A stretch of 64,000 nt of DNA from Chitinophaga pinensis. GTDB lineage: Bacteria; Bacteroidota; Bacteroidia; 2-12-FULL-35-15. The notes beneath the pieces were generated by a model, which saw nothing but the letters and a program-made list of their open reading frames with translations, had not been told where the DNA came from and searched no databases. Every line of letters begins with the position of its first letter. Within the stretch, counting starts at the first letter, position 1. The DNA lies in NCBI GenBank assembly GCA_945879015.1, contig CAMCUO010000003.1:1-64000 (forward strand). The letters are read 5' to 3'. Shown here one piece after another: positions 47,600-56,573 of the stretch. The translations under genes were made by a program, and so were the position numbers.

Positions 47600-47634
47600 A
47601 AAAAAGGAGTTCTGTTTTACAGAGCTCCTTTTTT
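47600..47634 (+). terminator. Terminator of the deiminase gene
   Basis: A 15-bp stem, AAAAAAGGAGTTCTG (47600-47614) with CAGAGCTCCTTTTTT (47620-47634) and one G-U pair, around a 5-nt loop. It lies 19 bp past the stop. Confidence 0.85.
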
Positions 47635-47641
47635 ATTTCAA

Positions 47642-47690
47642 AACGTCATCCCTCGCCACTACACGGGATCTTCCAGTCGCGAGAATGCAA
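47642..47690. repeat. Short dispersed-repeat-like sequence
   Basis: ACGTCATCCCTCGCCACTAC and CCAGTCGCGAGAATGC carry the GTCAT...CTCG / CGAG pattern of the intergenic repeats elsewhere in the window, but in a divergent form. It fills the gap between the terminator and the FG-GAP gene. Confidence 0.4.
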
Positions 47691-47711
47691 TATTTGTTAA
47701 TGTGAATTGGG

Positions 47712-49997
47712 CTAACGCTGCACAACAACTATCTTCATTAAAGATCCACTTTGCTTTTTACCTTTTGAATCTATTTCAGAAACTTTACAGATATACATTC
47801 CTTGTGAAAGGTGCTGTGTGTCAACAGAAATAATATTGTTTTCAATTTTTTCAGTTAAAACAACTTGTCCCATTACATTGTAAATTTCCAAAACATACAC
47901 CTGCCTGCCGGTAGCCAGGGTTTTATTTTCTTTTGATAAAATTCGAATGGTAAAACTATAGTTTGTCGGATTTGGAAAAAGGTCAACGTTGAAATCAATA
48001 ATATTTTCATTTACAGAAACAAAACTTGCCGTTCCCTTATAAAACGAAAGTCCCCCCGCATAATTTCCAACCATCAAATCCATTAGCCCATCATTGTTTA
48101 TGTCTGCACCATTTGGCGCTGTGCGTGTTCCTTGAAAAATATCTAAATAAGTAGTGTCAGTTTTTGTAAATGTCCCTCCAAGGTTTCCGTCAATGCTATC
48201 ATAAATTTGAAGATAACCACTTTCTGCACCTACCATTAATTTTGAAACACCGCTTTGTTTAAATAAAAAAGGGTAACTGTAGCCAATAAAATAAGTAGGA
48301 CGATTTACTTTCACGCCTCCCCAAAAATGAGAAACGGAATCCATTGAAAGAATTGGAGTTGTTCCAGTTCCTATATGATTATAATAAGCAAGTTTTCCAT
48401 TTCTTGCTCCAACTATTAAATCATTTTTTCCATCTCCATCCACATCCACAATTTGTGGAGCGGCATAATCGCCAACATCAATTACTCGGTTGTTTGAATT
48501 TTTAAAATTTGGAGCAGTTAAAACAAAATTTGCTGTAGCACCAATAAGCGCTGTGTTTTCGAAGTAATGTAATTTTCCATCAAAACCACCAATAATCAAA
48601 TCTGCATCTGTATCGCCATCCAAATCACCAAAAGCAGGAACCATGTTTAAAATACTTAATGAACTCAGATTAGCATAATCCAAAGTAATTAAATCAAATT
48701 CCGGATTCGTTGCTGTTCCAATATTTTTAAATTGAGCAATTTTTGGTTGAAAGCTCGCTCCGTAATATCCATAGTTGCCAACAAATAAATCTTTCAATCC
48801 ATCATTGTCATAATCGAAAAAAGAAGGGTAAGAACCTTCTCCTACTTCAATCATATTGTCTTGTAAAATATTACTTTGTATAAAATCAAAATCTGGAAAA
48901 TTATTTGCGCCAGTATTTTTATAATAAATTACACTGCTTGTATTTTCGGAATAGTTAGGAGCGTTCGGACTAATAATTAAATCTTTCACACCATCATAAT
49001 CCATATCAACTGAATAAGCTGCAGGAAAAACAGTTGTGTTTGCAGCAATCGTACTTAAATTATTTGCAGGGAAGTTGGCATCAATAGCTGTAAAGTGTCC
49101 AGCAGTTGGAGTGCCTCCATTTGTTAACATTGTTAAATTGTTAAAGGAAAGATCACCTACAATAATTTCTTTGTCTCCATCACCATCTAAATCCCAACAC
49201 AATTCACTTCCACCCGAATGAAGTGGAGAGCGCAAATCAGAAGTATTGTCAGTTAATTCAGGTGAAGAAACATTTGCAATACAAGTATCATCCAAAGTAA
49301 AGGAGTTAGTCATAGCACTTTCTGCAGCATATCCCCAACATTTGTTTGCCATTTCAAAAATCAAACTATCACATGTTCCATACAATTCCATACTTTGATT
49401 TTGATGATACTCAATGTAAGTGCTACTGTTTCCAAAAGTGATTATATCAATATCTGTATCATTGTCGATATCACAAAATGCTGGAATATCAACTGGTGTA
49501 ATGTATAAATTTGAAAGTGTTGCAGTAGGCGGATTGTATTTTGCTTGTAGTAAATCTTCCACCAAAATAAATTGTAATCCAGTAGCGACAGAAGAAATAT
49601 TTTTATAAATTTTTATTCCAACACCAACATCCGAAAAAGCAAAAATATCTTCTTTGTCATCACAATTGTAATCTACCAATAAAGCCCAATCGTGTAAGTA
49701 AGGGAATTTTGATTCGTACAATGGATTGTATGTTAAATCAACTGTTCCAACTGTTCCATTATTAATAAATGTGCGTAATTTATTTCCACTTCTGTCGAAT
49801 GTAATCACATCTTTTATTCCATCAATATCCAAATCGATATTAGAAACTTGAACAAAATTTAATCCGCCAGCCCATGCATTAGAAATATATGTTCCAGAAA
49901 TTTTTACAGGAATACTATCGTAAAATTGAAAATAAGGTTGCGCGGAAAGGAGTATGGAAAAAAGAAGAAAGAAAAAAGTAATGCGAATCGATTTCAT
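47712..49997 (-). CDS. FG-GAP (VCBS) repeat protein with T9SS type A tail, copy 1
   Basis: 761 residues. A signal peptide (1-19) precedes a propeller built from FG-GAP/VCBS-type repeats with calcium-binding-like D-x-D-x-D-G loops: DLDIDGIKDVITFDRSGN, DVDGDGKNDLIVGARNG, DINNDGLMDLMVGNYAGG. Conserved paired cysteines lie near the middle. The tail VDLFPNPTNYSFTIRILS ... SLMKIVVVQR is a type A sorting domain with an inserted low-complexity stretch (TLATGRQVY). It should be a secreted or surface Ca-stabilised propeller; ligand unknown. It is a tandem paralogue of the next gene, with long near-identical blocks such as EVGEGSYPSFFDYDNDGLKD, and the two are 217 bp apart. Confidence 0.85.
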   Translation of the reverse strand: MKSIRITFFFLLFSILLSAQPYFQFYDSIPVKISGTYISNAWAGGLNFVQVSNIDLDIDGIKDVITFDRSGNKLRTFINNGTVGTVDLTYNPLYESKFPYLHDWALLVDYNCDDKEDIFAFSDVGVGIKIYKNISSVATGLQFILVEDLLQAKYNPPTATLSNLYITPVDIPAFCDIDNDTDIDIITFGNSSTYIEYHQNQSMELYGTCDSLIFEMANKCWGYAAESAMTNSFTLDDTCIANVSSPELTDNTSDLRSPLHSGGSELCWDLDGDGDKEIIVGDLSFNNLTMLTNGGTPTAGHFTAIDANFPANNLSTIAANTTVFPAAYSVDMDYDGVKDLIISPNAPNYSENTSSVIYYKNTGANNFPDFDFIQSNILQDNMIEVGEGSYPSFFDYDNDGLKDLFVGNYGYYGASFQPKIAQFKNIGTATNPEFDLITLDYANLSSLSILNMVPAFGDLDGDTDADLIIGGFDGKLHYFENTALIGATANFVLTAPNFKNSNNRVIDVGDYAAPQIVDVDGDGKNDLIVGARNGKLAYYNHIGTGTTPILSMDSVSHFWGGVKVNRPTYFIGYSYPFLFKQSGVSKLMVGAESGYLQIYDSIDGNLGGTFTKTDTTYLDIFQGTRTAPNGADINNDGLMDLMVGNYAGGLSFYKGTASFVSVNENIIDFNVDLFPNPTNYSFTIRILSKENKTLATGRQVYVLEIYNVMGQVVLTEKIENNIISVDTQHLSQGMYICKVSEIDSKGKKQSGSLMKIVVVQR

Positions 49998-50036
49998 TTT
50001 AGTGTTATGCGTAATTTAATAAATCGTTTTATAATG

Positions 50037-50148
50037 ATGTCACCCTGAGCGGAGTCGAAGGGCGACATCTCCCAATTGTTAATTCAAATTCTTATTCTGA
50101 AATCCTTAGCCTGCACAGAGCGTAGTCGAAGGATACCACGAGATGACA
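50037..50148. repeat. Dispersed repeat between the two FG-GAP genes
   Basis: GTCACCCTGAGCGGAGTCGAAGG (50039-50061) and AGAGCGTAGTCGAAGGAT with AGATGACAG (50117-50148) match the CTGAGC(G/T)AGTCGAAG family seen at 27.7 kb. Confidence 0.7.
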
Positions 50149-50214
50149 GTAAGAACGATGATACTTCTTTAATGTCCAACTTAACTTTGGAAAAGTTAAA
50201 AATGTTTACTCCAA

Positions 50215-52491
50215 TCAATGTCTTACAATTATTCTCTTCGTCAACGAACCAGATTGTTTTTGTCCTTTTTCGTTTACTTCAGAAACTTTACAAATATAAA
50301 TTCCTTGAGAAAAATTTTCAGTAGCAATTGTAATAGTATTATTAATTATTTTTTCTGAAGAAATAAGTTGTCCCATTACATTGTAAATTTCCAATTCGTA
50401 AACTTTATTTTCCTCATTATAAATTCGAATAGCAAAACTGTTGTTTGTTGGATTTGGAAAAAGATCAAAGTTGAAACGAATAAAATTGTCGATGTTAGAA
50501 GTTGTAAGTGCTGTAACGCCTTTGTAAAAAGAAACTCCGCCTTGATAATTTCCAACAATCAAATCCATCAATCCATCATTGTTGATATCCGAACCATTTG
50601 GAGCTGTTCTACTTCCTTGGTGAATGTCTAAGAAAGTTGAATCTACCCAAGTAAATGCTCCTGCTAAATTCCCATCAATATTATTGTATCTTCTAATGAA
50701 GCCGCTTTCATTTCCAACCAACATGTTTGTTACACCACCTTGTTTGAAAACAAATGGATAGCTGTATCCTGTAAAATATCCTGGTAAATTTGTAGTTACT
50801 CCGCCAAAAAAATGAGTCATGGAATCCACTACTGGGATTGCTGTAGAGCCAATATGACTATAATAAGCAAGTTTTCCGTTTCTTGATCCAATTACTAAAT
50901 CGTTGGTTCCGTTTGCATCCATATCTACAATTTGTGGAACAGCATAATCACCCACATCAATTGCTCGTCCAAATGAATTTTGAAAGTTTGGAGAAATTAA
51001 AACAAAATTTGCCGTGCTACCAATTGCTGCCGTGTTTCTGAAATAATGCAATTTGCCATCGTAACCACCAATCATCATATCCGAATCTGTATCTCCATCC
51101 AAATCGCCAAACGCAGGGACCATGTTTGTAATTCCAAATGAACTTAATCCTGCATAATCACGTGTTACTAATTCAAAAGCTGGTAAGCTAGCTGTTCCTG
51201 TATTTCTAAATTGTGCAATTTGATGAGCATAGGATGAAGTTCCCCAATACCCATAATTTCCAATAAATAAATCTTTCAAGCCATCATTGTCATAATCAAA
51301 AAATACGGGATAAGCGCCTTCACCAACTTCAATCATATTATCCTGCAACAAATTTGATTGCTGATATTGAAAAATCGGGAAACTATTTGTGCCATTGTTT
51401 TTATAATAAACAACGCTGTTAAAATTTTCCGAAACGTTTGGGGCACTCGGACTAACAACTAAATCTTTTACTCCATCGTAATTTACATCCGCATAAAAAG
51501 CGCAAGGAAAAATGGTTAAATCAACTGCGGTTGTACTTGCATTGTTGGAAGGAAATATAGTGTCCTTTGCTCCAAAACTTCCATCGGTTAAACTTCCAGT
51601 ATTGGTTAACATTGTTAAATTGTTGTAAGAAATATCTCCGACAATAAATTCTTTATCTATATCACCATCTAAATCTATGCACAATTGACATGAACCCGAA
51701 TGTCGCGATGCAGAACGATCTTCAGTATCAATTGGTTTTAATTCAGGACTGCTTACATTGCTTACACAAGAATCAAAAAGCGTATAATTATTATTTAACG
51801 GATGTTCTGAAGCATATCCCCAGCAACGATTAGCCATTCGAAATTTTAAACTGTCGCAGGTTCCATACAATTCCATACTCATGTTTTTATGGTATTCCAT
51901 ATAGCTTCCCGTAATTGCAAATGTCACCACATCCATATCGCCATCGTTATCAATATCACTAATAGCAGGAATGTCGGCCGAACTCACATATAAATTAATG
52001 AGCGAACCAGAAGGTGGATTGTAAATCGAATATTGCAAATTGGTTATCAATGTAAACTGTAATCCAGTTGAAACAGTTGAAGTGTTTTTATAAATTTTAA
52101 ACCCTCCTCCGTAATCAGAATAACCGAAAATATCTTCTTTGCCATCACAATTGTAATCCACTAACAATGCCCAGTCGTGAAGTTTTGGAAATTTAGTTTC
52201 ATAATATGGGTCGTATTTAAAATCAACCATGCTTGCTGTTCCATTATTGATGAATGTTCGGACTTTATTTCCTGTTTTATCGAACATAAATAAATCTTTT
52301 ATTCCATCCATATTCATATCGATATTGGAGGCTTGAATAAAATTCAATCCTCCAGCCCATGGATTTGCAAGAGTGGAAGCTCCAATTTTTACTTGAATGC
52401 TATCATGCCACTCCAAAAATGGTTGAGCAACACTTGTGTTGATTGCAAAAAAGAGGGATGTAAGTAGGAGTATATGTTTGGCTGGTTTCAT
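50215..52491 (-). CDS. FG-GAP (VCBS) repeat protein with T9SS type A tail, copy 2
   Basis: 758 residues starting at ATG 52491 (KPAKHILLLTSLFFAINTSVAQ is the signal peptide); the seven extra codons up to 52512 run back over the likely promoter. The architecture is the same as copy 1: N-terminal VCBS blades (NIDMNMDGIKDLFMFDKTGN), DMDANGTNDLVIGSRNG and DINNDGLMDLIVGNYQGG, then the tail FDLFPNPTNNSFAIRIYN ... SLTKRIIVRH. The TATATTTG box on the minus strand (52517-52510) is a candidate promoter. The protein is similar to copy 1 along the full length without gaps in the propeller, so a recent or constrained duplication is likely. Confidence 0.85.
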   Translation of the reverse strand: MKPAKHILLLTSLFFAINTSVAQPFLEWHDSIQVKIGASTLANPWAGGLNFIQASNIDMNMDGIKDLFMFDKTGNKVRTFINNGTASMVDFKYDPYYETKFPKLHDWALLVDYNCDGKEDIFGYSDYGGGFKIYKNTSTVSTGLQFTLITNLQYSIYNPPSGSLINLYVSSADIPAISDIDNDGDMDVVTFAITGSYMEYHKNMSMELYGTCDSLKFRMANRCWGYASEHPLNNNYTLFDSCVSNVSSPELKPIDTEDRSASRHSGSCQLCIDLDGDIDKEFIVGDISYNNLTMLTNTGSLTDGSFGAKDTIFPSNNASTTAVDLTIFPCAFYADVNYDGVKDLVVSPSAPNVSENFNSVVYYKNNGTNSFPIFQYQQSNLLQDNMIEVGEGAYPVFFDYDNDGLKDLFIGNYGYWGTSSYAHQIAQFRNTGTASLPAFELVTRDYAGLSSFGITNMVPAFGDLDGDTDSDMMIGGYDGKLHYFRNTAAIGSTANFVLISPNFQNSFGRAIDVGDYAVPQIVDMDANGTNDLVIGSRNGKLAYYSHIGSTAIPVVDSMTHFFGGVTTNLPGYFTGYSYPFVFKQGGVTNMLVGNESGFIRRYNNIDGNLAGAFTWVDSTFLDIHQGSRTAPNGSDINNDGLMDLIVGNYQGGVSFYKGVTALTTSNIDNFIRFNFDLFPNPTNNSFAIRIYNEENKVYELEIYNVMGQLISSEKIINNTITIATENFSQGIYICKVSEVNEKGQKQSGSLTKRIIVRH

Positions 52492-52632
52492 GGTAATGAT
52501 TGATAAATACAAATATAACTAATTTGTTGGCTGATGGTTATTAATGAAAGGGTTGAATTAATGACCGTTTAGTAGGGGAATGTCCTCCAGGTTTAAGACA
52601 AAAACCCCAAATTCAACCAAATCATCATAAAA

Positions 52633-52663
52633 TTGGTAAATAATAATTGTTATTCTATATTTG
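52633..52663 (+). promoter_or_regulatory. Promoter of secDF
   Basis: TTG (52633-52635), a 20-bp spacer and TATATTTG (52656-52663) fit the Bacteroidota consensus, 98 bp before the ATG, leaving a leader of about 90 nt. Confidence 0.7.
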
Positions 52664-52761
52664 CACCCTTAATTTTAGGAATAGTAAATAGTGAATAGTG
52701 ATTAGACAATAGTATTTATTGTGGTCGCTCTCCGAAATATAACAATTTAATTATTACAATT

Positions 52762-55700
52762 ATGCAGAACAAAGGCGCTATCAGGCTGTTTGCGATTTTA
52801 TTGACTCTTGCCTGTGCTTATTATTTAATGTTTACCTATGTAGGTGTTAATATCGAAAACGATGCGAAAGCCTTCTCTGAGGAGTTTGTTACCCATAAGG
52901 ATGTGCTTGAAAATGCTGATAAAGCTTCAGTATTAAAAGAAACAGAACCAGCAAAAATTGCAAAAGAAAAAGCTGATTATTTGGATTCTGCGAAAAATGC
53001 AAGAAAAGCACTTTACTTAGATTCTCTTAAAAAGATTGCTGTTATTGACTTCGGTCCGCTTAAGTATACTTACGAAGAAGTTCGTAATCGTCAGTTAAAC
53101 TTAGGTTTGGATTTAAAAGGCGGTATGAACGTGACGTTGGAAGTTGCTGTTTCGGAAATTATCCAAGGTTTGTCAAATAATAGCAATGACCCAAACTTTT
53201 TGCAGGCATTGAAAGATGCTACTGAGGCACAAAAAACTTCTTCAAAAGATTATGTAACACTTTTTGGTGAAGCATATAAAAAATTAAGTCCAACTGGTCG
53301 TTTAGCAATTAACTTTCAAACTATCGAGTTAAAAGGGAAAGTTGATTTTAATACTTCTGATGAAGATGTGTTAAAATTCCTACGCACACGTATGGATGAG
53401 GCAATTGAGACATCGGAAAAAACATTGCGTACTCGTATCGATAAGTTTGGTGTTACTCAGCCAAACATTCAGCGTTTAGCTTCTTCTGGTCGTATCCTTA
53501 TAGAATTACCAGGTGTTACTGATAAAGCTCGTGTTCGTAAATTATTACAAGGAACTGCTAATTTGGAGTTCTGGATTGCTTATGATAACGGACAAGAAGA
53601 TGATGGAATTTATGTTTCATTAACAAAAGCAAACACACGTTTAAAAGAGATTTTAAATCCAACAGTTTTAAAAGATACTCTTGCAAAAGACAGTCTTGGT
53701 CTTGCAAAAACTTCTGTTGCAACAAAAGATTCAATCATTAAAAAAGATTCTCTTTCTAAATCATTAGCAGATCAGTTAGGAACTAAAACTGATTCTAGTG
53801 GAATCGCAACATCTGCAATAGATTCTTCAGCACAAATTAAAAAAGACAATCCTTTATTATCATTGTTGAGTCCGGCATATCAGTACAACGATAAAAAAGA
53901 AGTTTCTGGTTTAGGCAAAGGACCAATTGTTGGTTATGCTTTAATTACTGATACCGCAAAAATTGGAGAATATTTACGTCATCCAAAAATCAAATCTATT
54001 TTCAAGCCTTATACTCGTTTCTTCTGGGCATTCAAAACTATGGATACCGAAGGGAAATACTTGCAGTTAATGGCAATGAATGGTTCTGCAACTAAAGGCG
54101 TTTCCCCTTTGTCGGGTGATATCATTACAGATGCTCGTGTTGTTTATGATCAAATGGGAAGTGGTTCGCCAAACATTTCTATGAACATGAATACGGATGC
54201 TGCAAAAATTTGGAGAAAATTAACTCGTGATAATGTTGGAAAATGTGTGGCTATTGTTTTAGATGGTAGTGTTTATTCGTATCCAGTTATTAATGGAGAA
54301 ATTCCAGGAGGTTCAACTTCTATTGAAGGACAATTTACATTAGCTGAAGCAACCGATTTAGTAACAATTTTAAAAGCTGGTAAATTACCTGCCCGAGCAC
54401 AAATTGTTGCGGAAGAAACTGTTGGACCAATCTTAGGAGCGGAAGCAATTTCTAAAGGATTTACTTCTACAATCGTTGCATTGATATTAGTGCTTGTCTT
54501 TATGGGCTTGTATTATAGCAAAGCAGGCTGGGTGGCAGATTTCGCCATGATTATCAATAACTTCTTTGTAATCGGAATTCTTGCATCTTTCGGTGCTGTA
54601 TTAACTTTACCTGGTATCGCTGGTATCGTATTAACAATTGCGATGTCGGTAGATGCGAACATTTTGATTTTCGAACGTGTTCGAGAGGAATTGAATCTTG
54701 GTAAAACTACAGCCGTTGCAATTAAAGAAGGTTATAAAAATGCGATGTCATCGGTAATCGATTCTCACATCACAGGTTTATTATTAGGTATTATCTTGTA
54801 TGTATTTGGAACTGGACCAATTCAAGGTTTCGCTACAACTTTAATTATCGGTATTATTTCTTCTTTATTCTGTGCGATTTTCATCACTCGTTTAGTGTTT
54901 GATCGTTGGTTAGGTAAAGGAAAAGAAATTTCTTTCGGAAATAAAATTACTGCACACGCATTCAAAAATTTCAACATCAATTTCGTTGGAAAACGTAAGT
55001 ACTATTATATCTTTTCTGCATTAATTATTGCAGGGGGTGTTTTCTCTTATGTGAAAAAAGGCGGATTTAGTTTGGGTGTGGATTTCAAAGGTGGTCGTTC
55101 TTACATTGTTCGTTTCGATAATATCAAAACAACAGAAGAAGTTCGTAATGCTTTAGAAGTAAGTTTTGGTGAAGCACCTGAAGTAAAAACATATGGTGAA
55201 GGTGGTTCTCAAGTTCGTATTACTACAACTTATTTAATTGATTCCACTTCTGAAAATGTGGAAGGAATGGTTGAAGCTAAGTTAAATGAAGGCTTAAATA
55301 CATTAGGAGAGAAATACCAGGTTATGGGTTCTCAAAAAGTAGGAGAAACTGTTTCGCGTGATATTAAAACAAAAGCTGTATGGGCCGTTTTATTGTCTTG
55401 CTTAGTAATGTTTATTTTCATCTTCATAAGATTCAAAAAATGGCAATATGGTTTTGGAGCCGTTGTGGCCTTGTTCCATGACGTTGCAATTGTATTGTCG
55501 GTATACACAATTTTCGATGGTGTTTTACCATTCTCGTTGGAAATCACGCAAGATTTTATAGCAGCGATCTTAACCGTTATGAGTTACTCGATGGTGGATT
55601 CAGTTGTTGTGTTCGATAGAATTCGTGAGTATTTAACGGAGCGCAATAAAGCCGATTTAGATAAAAACGAAAGAGTGAAAGTAATTAACTACGCCTTGAA

Positions 55701-55905
55701 TAGTACATTGAGTCGTACCATCAATACGGCCTTAACAATTTTCTTTGTAATGTTAGCTATCTTCTTATTTGGTGGAGCAACAATCAAAGGATTTGCATTC
55801 GCATTGTTAATCGGTATCGCTATCGGAACTTATTCTTCTATCTGTATCGCTACTCCAATCGTAATTGATTTGGAAAGAGAAAAAGCAGATAAAGAGAAAA
55901 AATAA
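52762..55905 (+). CDS. secDF: Protein translocase SecDF fusion
   Basis: 1047 residues; proton-driven membrane protein that helps SecYEG pull exported proteins into the periplasm. The first half is SecD-like: an N-terminal helix, LGLDLKGGMNVTLEV (about 113-127), a large periplasmic domain, then helices with VAEETVGPILGAEAISKG and AMSVDANILIFERVREEL. The second half is SecF-like: SLGVDFKGGRSYIVRFDN (about 772-789), YSMVDSVVVFDRIREYL and the helices to the C-terminus. The two DLKGG/DFKGG boxes and two D4/GxNxD-like blocks are all present. A Ser/Lys-rich insertion (about 300-370) extends the periplasmic domain. Bacteroidota commonly have this fused form; a large demand for export fits the many secreted proteins here. 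Confidence 0.95.
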   Translation: MQNKGAIRLFAILLTLACAYYLMFTYVGVNIENDAKAFSEEFVTHKDVLENADKASVLKETEPAKIAKEKADYLDSAKNARKALYLDSLKKIAVIDFGPLKYTYEEVRNRQLNLGLDLKGGMNVTLEVAVSEIIQGLSNNSNDPNFLQALKDATEAQKTSSKDYVTLFGEAYKKLSPTGRLAINFQTIELKGKVDFNTSDEDVLKFLRTRMDEAIETSEKTLRTRIDKFGVTQPNIQRLASSGRILIELPGVTDKARVRKLLQGTANLEFWIAYDNGQEDDGIYVSLTKANTRLKEILNPTVLKDTLAKDSLGLAKTSVATKDSIIKKDSLSKSLADQLGTKTDSSGIATSAIDSSAQIKKDNPLLSLLSPAYQYNDKKEVSGLGKGPIVGYALITDTAKIGEYLRHPKIKSIFKPYTRFFWAFKTMDTEGKYLQLMAMNGSATKGVSPLSGDIITDARVVYDQMGSGSPNISMNMNTDAAKIWRKLTRDNVGKCVAIVLDGSVYSYPVINGEIPGGSTSIEGQFTLAEATDLVTILKAGKLPARAQIVAEETVGPILGAEAISKGFTSTIVALILVLVFMGLYYSKAGWVADFAMIINNFFVIGILASFGAVLTLPGIAGIVLTIAMSVDANILIFERVREELNLGKTTAVAIKEGYKNAMSSVIDSHITGLLLGIILYVFGTGPIQGFATTLIIGIISSLFCAIFITRLVFDRWLGKGKEISFGNKITAHAFKNFNINFVGKRKYYYIFSALIIAGGVFSYVKKGGFSLGVDFKGGRSYIVRFDNIKTTEEVRNALEVSFGEAPEVKTYGEGGSQVRITTTYLIDSTSENVEGMVEAKLNEGLNTLGEKYQVMGSQKVGETVSRDIKTKAVWAVLLSCLVMFIFIFIRFKKWQYGFGAVVALFHDVAIVLSVYTIFDGVLPFSLEITQDFIAAILTVMSYSMVDSVVVFDRIREYLTERNKADLDKNERVKVINYALNSTLSRTINTALTIFFVMLAIFLFGGATIKGFAFALLIGIAIGTYSSICIATPIVIDLEREKADKEKK

Positions 55906-55928
55906 AAACTTCACAACCTCATCCCTAA

Positions 55929-55954
55929 CCCTTCTCCTTGAAGAAGGAGAAGGG
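55929..55954. repeat. Dispersed hairpin repeat after secDF
   Basis: CCCTTCTCCTT (55929-55939) and AAGGAGAAGGG (55944-55954) form a perfect 11-bp stem with a 4-nt loop, without a T-run. The surrounding CCTCATCCCTAACCC text is characteristic of dispersed repeats in many bacterial genomes. Confidence 0.65.
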
Positions 55955-55985
55955 TATGGCTTCGAAATAAAAATTATATTTTAAT

Positions 55986-56019
55986 AAAAACGCTTCTCAT
56001 TTTGAGGGGCGTTTTTTTT
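55986..56019 (+). terminator. Terminator of secDF
   Basis: AACGCTTCTCA pairs with TGAGGGGCGTT (including two G-U pairs) around a 3-nt loop, followed by a T-run of eight. The stem lies about 80 bp past the stop. Confidence 0.85.
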
Positions 56020-56089
56020 ATTCCCCCTTTGGAAAATGGGGTGGCGAAGCCGGAGGATTAAATCTTCATTATAAGAAGGAATATTTCCG

Positions 56090-56097
56090 TACTTTTG
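56090..56097 (+). promoter_or_regulatory. Candidate tatA promoter (-7 box)
   Basis: TACTTTTG fits TAnnTTTG, 62 bp before the tatA start codon. No clear -33 box is seen. Confidence 0.45.
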
Positions 56098-56158
56098 TAG
56101 GAGAATTTTAATCGTAAAAAGTCTATTATCTAACATCTAATATCTCAAGTCTCTTTCA

Positions 56159-56488
56159 ATGTTAAACTCAATTCTAATATTTTTAAATCTTGGTGGAGGT
56201 GAAGTAGCCATAGTGGTTATGATAATCATTCTGTTCTTTGGTTCAGATAAATTACCAGGCTTGGCAAAAGGTTTAGGGAAAGGAATCCGCGAAATCAACG
56301 ATGCGAAAAATCAAATTCAAAATGAAATCGCAAAAGGCACAGATGGTTTTAAAGAAGAATTAAATAAACATACTTCCGAAATACAAGCCGAAATAAATAA
56401 GGCAGGAGAAGGAATGAAAAAACAATTGGAAGATGCAGGAAGTGTTGTGAAGGAGGAAGGAAAAGCGATTGAGGATACAATGAAATAG
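56159..56488 (+). CDS. tatA: Sec-independent translocase subunit TatA/TatE
   Basis: 109 residues; forms the pore-like part of the twin-arginine pathway that exports folded proteins. One hydrophobic helix (LGGGEVAIVVMIIILFFG) is followed by the invariant FGSDKLPGLAKGLGKGIREI (about 27-46), with the FG hinge and amphipathic helix. A charged Lys/Glu/Gln coiled tail (about 50-109) is longer than in E. coli TatE but usual for this phylum. tatC is not adjacent. It follows the secDF terminator and has its own candidate promoter, so two export systems are neighbours by position only. Confidence 0.92.
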   Translation: MLNSILIFLNLGGGEVAIVVMIIILFFGSDKLPGLAKGLGKGIREINDAKNQIQNEIAKGTDGFKEELNKHTSEIQAEINKAGEGMKKQLEDAGSVVKEEGKAIEDTMK

Positions 56489-56573
56489 TCCCGTAGGTCC
56501 GTAGGGACGAAATATCGGTTATTGGAGCGGATTTACAGGTTTAGAAGATTCACCCTGCGATTGTATGGAAAAA

